From Clostridium sp. OS1-26 (lineage in GTDB: Bacteria > Bacillota > Clostridia > Clostridiales > Clostridiaceae): 64,000 nt of DNA. A model generated the notes under the pieces. It saw only the letters and a list, made by a program, of their open reading frames with translations. It did no database searches and was not told the DNA's origin. The translations under genes were made by a program, and so were the position numbers. The stretch is taken from positions 5,489,208 to 5,553,207 of the forward strand of contig NZ_CP133264.1 of assembly GCF_030915445.1 (NCBI RefSeq), given 5' to 3'. Positions 34,199 through 42,262 of the stretch are shown here, one piece after another; the stretch's first letter is position 1; every line of letters begins with the position of its first letter.

Positions 34199-34324
34199 GA
34201 AACTTGAATCAGATGGGGTTTCAAGCCCCACCTGATTCTTAGTTGAACGAATCCAGGGACGTAGCCGCTCTTTACTCCCTCTTTGAGAAGAGGGAGTATT
34301 AGAGCGAGTAGTCATCGGATAAAA
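34199..34324 (-). repeat. Two-hairpin repeat element, copy R2
   Basis: Reverse orientation. Hairpin 2 is GAATCAGATGGGGT/GCCCCACCTGATTC. Hairpin 1 has CGCTCT with TACTCCCTCTT/AAGAGGGAGTA and flanking GAC/GTC and ATCC/GGAT pairs. It ends CATCGGATAAA. It has no nested unit, so it shows the basic size (about 125 bp). Confidence 0.82.
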
Positions 34325-34374
34325 TACAAAATACAATTTTTCATTTATTAGCTTAGTTTAAGGGGGAGTTTATC

Positions 34375-35157
34375 ATAAAGAAATATTTGTTATGCTTTTT
34401 AATGGCCTTTCTTCTCATATTTAATAGTTTTTCTACAGTTTATTCAAAGGGGGGATCATCTTCAAGCTCTTCATCTTCAAGTTCATCCTCTAAGCCTTCC
34501 AGTTCATCCTCAAGCTCGTCATCTTCAAAGTCCGCTGGAAGTAGTTACAAAAGTGGAAGCTTTAGTAATTCGAGCTCAACTAAGAGCGAATCTACAACTT
34601 CAACTAAAAATTCCCCTTCTGGTTCTAGTAACTTTAAAAGCGGAGACTTTAGTAATAAAAGCTCTACTAAAAACGAATCCAAATCTCCAAGTAAGAATTC
34701 ATCTACTACCTCTAATACTTCTAAGACCTCTAGTACTTCTAAAAGTGGAGATTTCTCTAATACAAAAACCGTAAGTAAACCTTCAAGTGCTAGTACACCT
34801 ATTAAAACTGAGAAAATTACTTCTGCACCAACTATTGATAGCACAACTAAAAAAGATTCCGTAATTACAAACGGTAAATTTAAAGGAGGTATTCTTAAAA
34901 GCAGCAACGTTGTACCTGCAAATGGTATGCCTGTAATTATATCTATGAATGGAAATGATATATATGTTGATTCTTCTGATGACGGAGAATATGTCTATTC
35001 ATATTATGCATCGCCTCCATCTGAAAATCCATCTTCTTGGCAAGGAAGTGTAGGCTACTTAGAGTCTGCACCAGTTAAAGAATCTCATACTGGAACTTAT
35101 ATCATTGCAGGATTGATTATAATATTCTTTTTACGTAAAATAGTTAAACTAAATTGA
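34375..35157 (+). CDS. Ser-rich secreted/membrane protein with internal repeats
   Basis: AGGGGGAG (34361-34368) is ideally placed for codon 34375, which is ATA, giving I-K-K-Y-L-L-C-F. Relatives would start MKKYLL, so an ATG-to-ATA change or a rare AUA start is likely; TTG 34387 is the fallback. A signal sequence (LLCFLMAFLLIFNSFSTVYS) is followed by about 130 residues dominated by Ser, Lys and Thr. A repeated block (KSGDFSNKSSTKNES and variants) occurs three times. A C-terminal membrane segment (YIIAGLIIIFFL) ends the protein. It is probably a flexible surface protein; function unknown. Confidence 0.65.
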   Translation: MKKYLLCFLMAFLLIFNSFSTVYSKGGSSSSSSSSSSSSKPSSSSSSSSSSKSAGSSYKSGSFSNSSSTKSESTTSTKNSPSGSSNFKSGDFSNKSSTKNESKSPSKNSSTTSNTSKTSSTSKSGDFSNTKTVSKPSSASTPIKTEKITSAPTIDSTTKKDSVITNGKFKGGILKSSNVVPANGMPVIISMNGNDIYVDSSDDGEYVYSYYASPPSENPSSWQGSVGYLESAPVKESHTGTYIIAGLIIIFFLRKIVKLN

Positions 35158-35187
35158 TTTCACTAAACTAATGTTAAAAGACTTTCT

Positions 35188-35411
35188 ATAAACAGAATTC
35201 TTGGCTTCAGGTGGAGTTTGTCTACGACCACTGGGCAGCCCGCCATTTAGGCATTTAACCTCCATCTGAAGCTTAGAAGTCGTTATCCAGGGATATAGCC
35301 GCTCTTTGCTCCCATTTGAAGAAAAGCAGAGAGCCCAAATCTCTGATTTGGTGCGAATCGCTTTCACAGAGTGCGATGGGAGCATTAGAGCGGATAAGTC
35401 ATCGGATAAAT
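35188..35411 (-). repeat. Two-hairpin repeat element, copy R3 (two nested inserts)
   Basis: Reverse orientation. Hairpin 2 has arms GCTTCAGGTGGAG/CCTCCATCTGAAGC around an insert (TTTGTCTACGACCACTGGGC ... ATTTAGGCATTTAA). Hairpin 1 (CCGCTCTTTGCTCCCAT/ATGGGAGCATTAGAGCGG) carries a reversed D unit in its loop. TTATCC/GGATAA close the structure. Between 35412 and 35662 I see only AT-rich leader sequence before the next gene. Confidence 0.8.
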
Positions 35412-35662
35412 CTTTTATATTACATTTTTTAGTATAAGATGTTAATATAATCTCTAAAAAAACAGTTGCTGCTTTTACATTTTAATAGAAATTTACAGTT
35501 TATAAATTGTCTACATTTGTCATATTTTGTTGAATATATTTACAATAATGTAATAAGAATATATAATTTACATTGTGCTTCATTTGGTTACAAATACTTG
35601 AAATGGGATGAAGTGTACAAACTATACTCAATAACATTATTGTATTTTAAGGGGGATTAATT

Positions 35663-36250
35663 ATGAAAGTCTTTAAAAAATTAACTCTAATATTAACTTT
35701 AGTTTTATTCACTTTAACATTGGTTGCATGTGGACCTAAACCAGATGAAACAGTAAAAAATTTCTTTGATGCAGCTAAAAAATCAGATTTTAATGCTATG
35801 GCAACTTATATGAAAAAAGAAGGTAACAAAGATGAATTTAAATTTGATGATGCAAATCAAGAAAAAATAGTTAAAGCTGTTTTCTCAAAAATAAGTTATG
35901 AGACTGTTTCTTCTACAGTAGATGGTAATAATGCTACTGTAAAAGCTAAAGTTACTTCACTAGACTTACCTAAAATATATGGTAAGACAGTTGGAGATTT
36001 AATGCCTACTCTTCTTGCATCAGCTTTTTCTGCCACTGAAAATGATGCTAAAAATAAGGCTGATGTTGAGAATCAGATAATGCAAGCATTTTTAAATGCA
36101 ATGAATGATCCAAATGCAGCTAAAACCACAACAGAAGTTGACATTAAATTGGTTAAAGGTGATAAAGGTTGGGTAATAGAGCCTAATGATAATCTATTAA
36201 ATGCCTTAACAGGTAATTTAAGCAAAGCCTTTAAAGATACAAATAAATAG
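35663..36250 (+). CDS. Lipoprotein, DUF4878/DUF5105-like
   Basis: The 195-residue protein has a lipobox (TLVAC, Cys23). A helical-plus-sheet region follows, with KPDETVKNFFDAAKKSDFNA, the typical opening of NTF2-like DUF4878/DUF5105 lipoproteins, and a C-terminal strand (VKGDKGWVIEPNDNLLNAL). It should sit on the outer face of the membrane. The function of the family is unknown. AAGGGGGA precedes the ATG, and a strong terminator follows. Confidence 0.78.
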   Translation: MKVFKKLTLILTLVLFTLTLVACGPKPDETVKNFFDAAKKSDFNAMATYMKKEGNKDEFKFDDANQEKIVKAVFSKISYETVSSTVDGNNATVKAKVTSLDLPKIYGKTVGDLMPTLLASAFSATENDAKNKADVENQIMQAFLNAMNDPNAAKTTTEVDIKLVKGDKGWVIEPNDNLLNALTGNLSKAFKDTNK

Positions 36251-36262
36251 TTAATAAAAAAT

Positions 36263-36286
36263 GCCCTAGGACACTAAACCTAGGGC
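36263..36286 (+). terminator. Terminator of the DUF4878-like lipoprotein gene
   Basis: A perfect GCCCTAGG/CCTAGGGC stem with an 8-base loop is followed by GTTTTTATT. Confidence 0.92.
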
Positions 36287-36306
36287 GTTTTTATTAAAGT
36301 TTTTCA

Positions 36307-36439
36307 TTTATCCGATGACTACCCGCTCTAATACTCCCGCTTCTCCAAGCGGGAGTAAAGAGCGGCTACGTCCCTGGATAACGATTTCTAAGCATCAGGT
36401 GGAGTTAAAACTCCATCTGATGCCAAGAACTCTGTTTAT
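36307..36439 (+). repeat. Two-hairpin repeat element, copy R4 (basic form)
   Basis: TTATCC and GAC pair with GTC and GGATAA around hairpin 1 (CCGCTCT, TACTCCCGCTT/AAGCGGGAGTA, AGAGCGG, loop CTCC). Hairpin 2 is GCATCAG-TGGAGTT/AACTCCA-CTGATGC. The element ends AAGAACTCTGTTTAT. It is the cleanest copy and contains no ORF or nested unit. Confidence 0.85.
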
Positions 36440-36585
36440 CATAATAGTGAATTTACACTTATACAAATACCTCTATAGTATATTTCAATAGTTCTGGTAA
36501 TAATAAATTAAGCTTCATATTGACATCCGCAGAATTATTATACCAAAAGTTAAACTAACTATTTTAAAATTACGGAGGAGAAAAA

Positions 36586-38264
36586 ATGGCTGAGAATAGT
36601 GGAAATTCATCTGATTTAAAGCAAACTGTTGGGTACTATTTATATGATTGTTTAAGCAAGGAAGGTATTACAGAAATCCTTGGTGTTCCGGGAGATTATA
36701 ATTTTTCACTTCTTGATATTCTAGAAAAGTATGAGGGCATAAATTTTGTTAACTGCCATAATGAATTAAATGCTGGCTATGCAGCTGATGCCTACGCAAG
36801 AGTTAAAGGAATAAGCGCCTTAATAACTACCTTTGGAGTAGGCGAATTAAGTGCTTGTAATGCTATTGCAGGCTCCTACTCAGAAAGTGTGCCCGTTATA
36901 CATATAGTTGGAGGCCCTAAAACAAAGGATCAGCAAGCGCATAAACAAATGCACCACACCTTATTAGATGGAGACTTTGATGTTTTTAGAAAAGTTTATG
37001 AACACTTGACAGAATATACAGCAACAATAACTCCTGAAAATGCAGCCTTTGAGATTAAGGCAGCTATTCAAAAAGCAAAGGAAACAAAGAAGCCCGTATA
37101 TCTGCTTATCGCAACCGATATTGCCAATCAGCCTATAGTGAATAGAGATGTTAACCTTACGATTAAGCAGACAAATCAAAATTCCTTACAGGCTGCAATA
37201 CAACATATAGATAAGATAATAAATCAAGCACAAAGACCAGTTCTTATTTCTGGCGTTCATGTATCAAGATATAATCTTCAACATCAAGTTCAGCAGTTAG
37301 TAGATAAAATGAACCTTCCTGTAGCTACTATGATGATGGGTAAAGGCTCCTTTGATGAGAGCCATAAAAATTTTATTGGCCTATATGCTGGAGACCTTGG
37401 AAGCAAGGAAGTACAAAATATAGTTGAAACTTCTGACTGTATTTTAGCTATTGGTACTATGTGGTCAGACTACGATACCGGTTCCTTTACTGCAAAGTTA
37501 AATCCTTTAAATATTATAGAACTTCAGCCTGATAGTGTGAAAATTGGCATGTCAGTATACGAAAATATATTAATACAGGATATGTTAAATGAACTTTTGA
37601 CAAGGATTAACAAAAGAGCAGATTATGTTCCAACTACTGCTTCTTCTTACAATGATGAGAATATATCATTGGAGGAAGATGTTTCTTCAAAATATTATTA
37701 CCCAAGATTTCAAAAATGCTTAAGGAAAATGATATACTCATTGCAGATGCCGGTACTTTTGAATTTGGAATAGCACAATTGAAACTGCCAAAAGGCGCAA
37801 CTTATATAACTCAGGGGGGCTGGGGCAGCATAGGTTATGGAACCCCTGCAGCCTTTGGTGCTTGCATAGCAGCAAAAAACAGGCGTGTAATATTGTTTGT
37901 GGGAGATGGCTCTAATCAAATGACAGTTCAAGAGTTCAGCTCTATGCTGCATAATAACTGTAAGCCTATTATATTCTTGGTTAACAACAAGGAATATACC
38001 ATCGAAAAATATCTTAATGTAGCTCAAAAAAATACCCATTACAATGATTTGCCTTTGTGGGACTACTCAAAGCTCATAACATCCTTTGGAGGAGAATCTT
38101 ATACAGCAAAGGTTTATACAAATAAAGAACTTGATGAAGCAATAAAGAAGGCAGAGGTTCAGTGCAATGAGAGATTATGCTTAATTGAAATATATGCTCC
38201 TAAAATGGATGCTCCACCTATAGTCCATAAAATGACAAAGGTGCTTGAGCAAATGCAAAAATAA
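36586..38264 (+). pseudogene. Thiamine-diphosphate 2-oxoacid decarboxylase (pyruvate/indolepyruvate type), frameshifted
   Basis: The first part carries the catalytic Glu (CHNELNAGYAADAYAR) and the His pair HKQMHHTLLDG typical of pyruvate and indolepyruvate decarboxylases. The frame breaks at an A5 run (37711-37715). One more base restores RFQKMLKENDILIADAGTFE and the C-terminal domain, with the ThDP motif GDGSNQMTVQEF ending NNKEYTIE. The intact enzyme would have about 559 residues, normal for the family. It would turn a 2-oxoacid into an aldehyde and CO2. The residues do not settle pyruvate versus indolepyruvate or branched-chain substrates. CGGAGGAG precedes ATG. Such enzymes are uncommon in clostridia. 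Confidence 0.85.
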
Positions 38265-38307
38265 AATAGGCACTGTTTGGTTTAAGAATAGTGTTGATTT
38301 TATAACA

Positions 38308-38346
38308 AAATTAAAGGAATCTTTATTTAAGAGATTCCTTTAATTT
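38308..38346. terminator. Bidirectional terminator between the decarboxylase and glgP genes
   Basis: A perfect AAATTAAAGGAATCT/AGATTCCTTTAATTT stem with a 9-base loop serves the two convergent genes. Confidence 0.88.
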
Positions 38347-38389
38347 GCAGAGTTTTTAAATTATAAATTGCAGTTAGAACCCTATACTT

Positions 38390-40764
38390 TTAAACTTGTT
38401 TAGCTTCTACATTCCAAATTTCTTTTGCATACTCCATAATAGTTCTGTCGCTGCTGAACTTACCTGCATTGGCAATATTCATTAGACATTTTTTGCCCAA
38501 CTTAATTTATCTCTGTAAGCTGCATCAACCTTATTTTGAGCATCTCTGTAATCTGCAAAATCTCTGAATATGAAATAATTGTCTGGACTATGCCAGCTTG
38601 CACCTTCAAGCAGAGAGTTATATAATTCTTCAAACATTCCAGTATCACCATCGTCAAAATTTCCATCAATTAGCGTATCTACAGCTCTTTTTAATCCGGT
38701 CACAGTTTCATAGTATTCTTTAGGACTATAAGTATCTTTAATTTCTTCTATTTCTTCAACTCTAGCTCCAAATATAAAGTTATTTTCTTCCCCTGCCTCC
38801 TGTACTATTTCTACATTAGCACCATCGTAAGTTCCAATTGTAGGAGTTCCATTTAACATGAACTTCATATTTCCAGTACCAGATGCTTCTTTACCTGCAG
38901 TGGATATTTGCTCAGATATATCCGCTGCTGGGAATAATTTTTCCGCATAAGAAACTCTATAGTTCTGTACAAATACCACTTTTATTTTATTATTTATTTC
39001 AGCATCATTATTAACCAAATTAGCTATTTCATTTATGAACTTTATTATACCCTTAGCTCTAAGATATCCTGGTGCTGCTTTAGCTCCAAAAATAAAGGTT
39101 CTTGGTACAATATCCATTTGTGGATTTTCTTTTAATCTATAATATAAATCCAAAATACTAAGGGCATTTAAAAGCTGTCTCTTGTATTCATGTAATCTCT
39201 TTATTTGAATATCAAATAAGGAATTAGGGTCAATTTCTATCTTTTCATTTTTATTAATATAAGCCGCCAATTGCTCTTTCTTCAATTGTTTTATTTCCAA
39301 AAGTTTATTTAAAACAACTTTATCATCTATATATTTTTCTAAGTCCTTTAAATCACTTAAGTCTGTAATCCAGTTATCACTGCCAAGAAGCTCTGTAATA
39401 AATGCTGATAACTCTTTATTGCATAATGCCAGCCATCTTCTTGGAGTTATACCATTAGTCTTATTTAAGAATCTATCTGGATAAAGCTCGTACCAATCTT
39501 TTAATTCTTGATTTTTTAATATGTCTGTATGAAGTTCTGCCACACCATTGGTAGCATGAGTACCATGAATTGCAAGCCATGCCATTCTAATTCTGCCCTT
39601 GTAAATTATCTTCATTGAATTAATTTTTTCATAGCTATATTTTTTTTGTCCAAGTATTCTTATAAATCTTTTATCTATTTCTTTTACTACTTTATAAACT
39701 GAAGGTATTAGTTTTTTATAAAGTTCAATATCCCATTCTTCAAGAGCTTCTCTTAGTATAGTATGATTCGTGTATGAGAATGTAGCTATAGTAATCTCCC
39801 ATGCCTTGTCATAGCTAAGTTTTTCTTCATCAATAAGTATTCTCATAAGCTCTGGTATAGCTACCACCGGATGGGTATCATTAAGTTGAATTGCATGATA
39901 ATCCTTAAATAACTCAAAGTTATTTCCATGCTGCTTTTTAAAACTTCTAACTAAATCCTTCAAAGCTGCTGAAACAAAGAAATATTGCTGCTTTAACCTT
40001 AGCATCTTACCTTCCACTGTAGAATCATTTGGATATAACACTCTTGAAATATCTTCAGCCTTATTTTTTTCCTTTACTGCTTCTGTATATTCCTGAGAAT
40101 TAAACAATTCGAAATCAAAATCCTGTAAAGGTTCAGCTTTGAATAGTCTAAGTTTATTTATATTATTTGTTCCATATCCAATAATAGGAGTATCATATGG
40201 AGTAGCCTTCACTTTTTCATCGCCAAACTCAACGATAACAGCATCATCTTCATGTCTTATTGACCAGGGATCTCCATATTTTAACCAGTTATCTGCTTGT
40301 TCCATTTGGAAGCCACCTTTAAAGCTTTGTTTAAATAGTCCATGGCTGTATCTTATTCCATAACCTGTTAAAGGAATATTTGTAGCAGCAGATGAATCCA
40401 TGAAACAGGCCGCTAACCTTCCTAATCCTCCATTACCAAGGCCTGCATCTTCCTCTATTTCTTCTATATCATTAATATTTATATTTAACTCTTTTAAAAC
40501 TTCCTTTACTTCCTCATAAATTCCTAAGTTCATTAAGTTATTTCCTAAGGCTCTTCCCATTAAAAATTCAGCAGATAAATAATAAGCTTGTTTACCTTTT
40601 GCATATACTTCATCTGTCTTATCCCACTTGTCAATTATTATTTCCATGACTGCCTTAGAAAGTGCATTGTATTTCTCATAATCCTTTGACTTATCTATAC
40701 TTTTGCCATAGTCTGTTTTTAAAATTCTTTCTATAGTTATCTTAAATTCCTTAGTATCTAGCAT
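38390..40764 (-). pseudogene. glgP: Glycogen/maltodextrin phosphorylase, frameshifted near the C-terminus
   Basis: Start ATG 40764 is chosen with AGAGGT upstream. The GT35 enzyme has its pyridoxal-phosphate Lys in GTGNMKFMLNGTPTIG and the substrate region GLGRLAACFMDS. It phosphorolyses alpha-1,4-glucans to glucose-1-phosphate in the cytoplasm. The frame breaks at a T6 run (38489-38494), giving an early stop at 38482; one more base restores [20 protein letters not shown] and [12 protein letters not shown], ending at 38390. The intact protein would have about 797 residues, the usual length. It is the last gene of the maltodextrin operon. Confidence 0.88.
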
Positions 40765-40771
40765 TTTACCT

Positions 40772-42250
40772 CTACCTTCCATATAGTTTTGTAATTTTAT
40801 TAATTTTTTGTGCTAATTTATGATTTAAGTACTCTTTCTTTACTCTCCAGAGCCAGTTTCCACCTAAAGTCGAAGGAATATTCATTCTTGCTTCACTTCC
40901 AAGTCCTAAATAATCCTGCATTTGAGCTATTGCTAAGTTTCCAACAGAACTTAAGGCGCCTCTTATAAATCCCCAGTTATATCCTTCTTTTTTATTTAAT
41001 TTTAAGTATCTCTTTGCAAAATCAGTATCACTCTTTTGAGTGTTTTCAAACCATCCCATTACAGTATCATTGTCATGGGTTCCAGTGTAGACTATACAAT
41101 TCTTCTCATAGTTATGAGGTAAATAATCGCTCTCTTCTCTTGTATCAAAAGCAAACTCTAATACTTTCATTCCTGGGTAGCCTGTAGCATCTCTAAAATC
41201 TATAACTTCCTGTGTTAAATATCCCAAGTCCTCAGCAATAATATCCACTTCTCCTAATACTTCCTTTACTGCATTAAAAAGCTTTATTCCAGGGCCTTTC
41301 ACCCATTTTCCATTTACCGCTGTTGGCTCTCCATAAGGTATTTGCCAGAAGGATTCAAAACCTCTAAAGTGGTCTATCCTTGTTACATCATATAAATTAA
41401 TATTTCCTTTGATTCTTTCAATCCACCATTTATAATTAGTCTTCTCCAGATATACCCAGTTATATATTGGGTTCCCCCACAACTGCCCTGTAGCTGAAAA
41501 TGCATCAGGAGGACATCCAGAAACAACAATAGGTCTTTTTTCTTCATCAAGCATGAACACTTCACTATTTGCCCAAGTATCTGCACTATCCTCAGCTACA
41601 TAAATTGGAATATCACCAATAATTTTTATTTCATTAATATTTGCATAGTTTTTTAATGCTTTCCATTGTTTAAAGAATACATATTGTAAAAATACCCAAT
41701 AATCTATTTGATTTTTCAATTCTTCCTTATAATGCTCTAAATCTGTTTTCTTTCTTAATTTAATATCCGTATCCCATTCCTGCCAGGACTTCAAATCGAA
41801 TTCTGATTTTACAGCCATATATAATGCATAGTCCTCAAGCCATGCCTTATTTTCAAATCTAAATTTTTTTATTTCATCTTTATATTTTCCTTTGCTATTT
41901 TGAAAAGCAATTCTTAATATAGGCATTTTATTATTAAACATTTTTTCATAATCCACTTTTTCCGGATCATTACCAAAATCCACATTTTCATACTCTTCTT
42001 TTGTAAGTATTCCCTCTTCTTTAAGTAAATCCAAATCTATAAAATATGGATTACCAGCAAAGGTTGAAAAGGATTGATATGGTGAATCTCCTGCTCCTGT
42101 AGGCCCTATAGGGAGTATCTGCCAATAACTTTGTCCTGCTTCAACTAAAAAATCTACAAATTCATAAGCTTCCTTGCCAAAGGTTCCAATTCCATATGGG
42201 CTAGGCAAAGATGCAATATGCATTAAAATACCACTACTCCTTGTAATCAT
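40772..42250 (-). CDS. malQ: 4-alpha-glucanotransferase (amylomaltase, GH77)
   Basis: The 492-residue enzyme disproportionates maltodextrins. The GH77 residues are visible: nucleophile Asp in TRIDHFRGFESFW, acid/base Glu in IIAEDLGYLT, stabiliser Asp in YTGTHDNDTVMGWF, and the N-terminal MHIASLPSPYGIGTFG. It lies 7 bp upstream of the phosphorylase start and 12 bp downstream of the GH31 gene. It supplies longer dextrins for phosphorolysis and releases glucose. Confidence 0.94.
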   Translation of the reverse strand: MITRSSGILMHIASLPSPYGIGTFGKEAYEFVDFLVEAGQSYWQILPIGPTGAGDSPYQSFSTFAGNPYFIDLDLLKEEGILTKEEYENVDFGNDPEKVDYEKMFNNKMPILRIAFQNSKGKYKDEIKKFRFENKAWLEDYALYMAVKSEFDLKSWQEWDTDIKLRKKTDLEHYKEELKNQIDYWVFLQYVFFKQWKALKNYANINEIKIIGDIPIYVAEDSADTWANSEVFMLDEEKRPIVVSGCPPDAFSATGQLWGNPIYNWVYLEKTNYKWWIERIKGNINLYDVTRIDHFRGFESFWQIPYGEPTAVNGKWVKGPGIKLFNAVKEVLGEVDIIAEDLGYLTQEVIDFRDATGYPGMKVLEFAFDTREESDYLPHNYEKNCIVYTGTHDNDTVMGWFENTQKSDTDFAKRYLKLNKKEGYNWGFIRGALSSVGNLAIAQMQDYLGLGSEARMNIPSTLGGNWLWRVKKEYLNHKLAQKINKITKLYGR

Positions 42251-42262
42251 TGCCCTTCTCCT

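Noticed and set aside
34545-34907. Leu-rich 120-aa reading frame opposite the Ser-rich protein gene
   Set aside because: It is the complement of a Ser/Thr codon repeat on the plus strand, with no ribosome binding site of its own.
35466-35660. 64-aa plus-strand frame before the DUF4878-like lipoprotein
   Set aside because: It starts with TTG and no ribosome binding site, in sequence that looks like AT-rich leader; nothing in it resembles a protein family.
3137-36439. The repeat family as a CRISPR array
   Set aside because: Copies are kilobases apart, in both orientations, and differ in length; there are no regular spacers or cas genes.
37710-38039. 109-aa reading frame antisense to the decarboxylase gene
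   Set aside because: The plus strand encodes clear ThDP-enzyme motifs here; the antisense frame has no RBS and resembles nothing.
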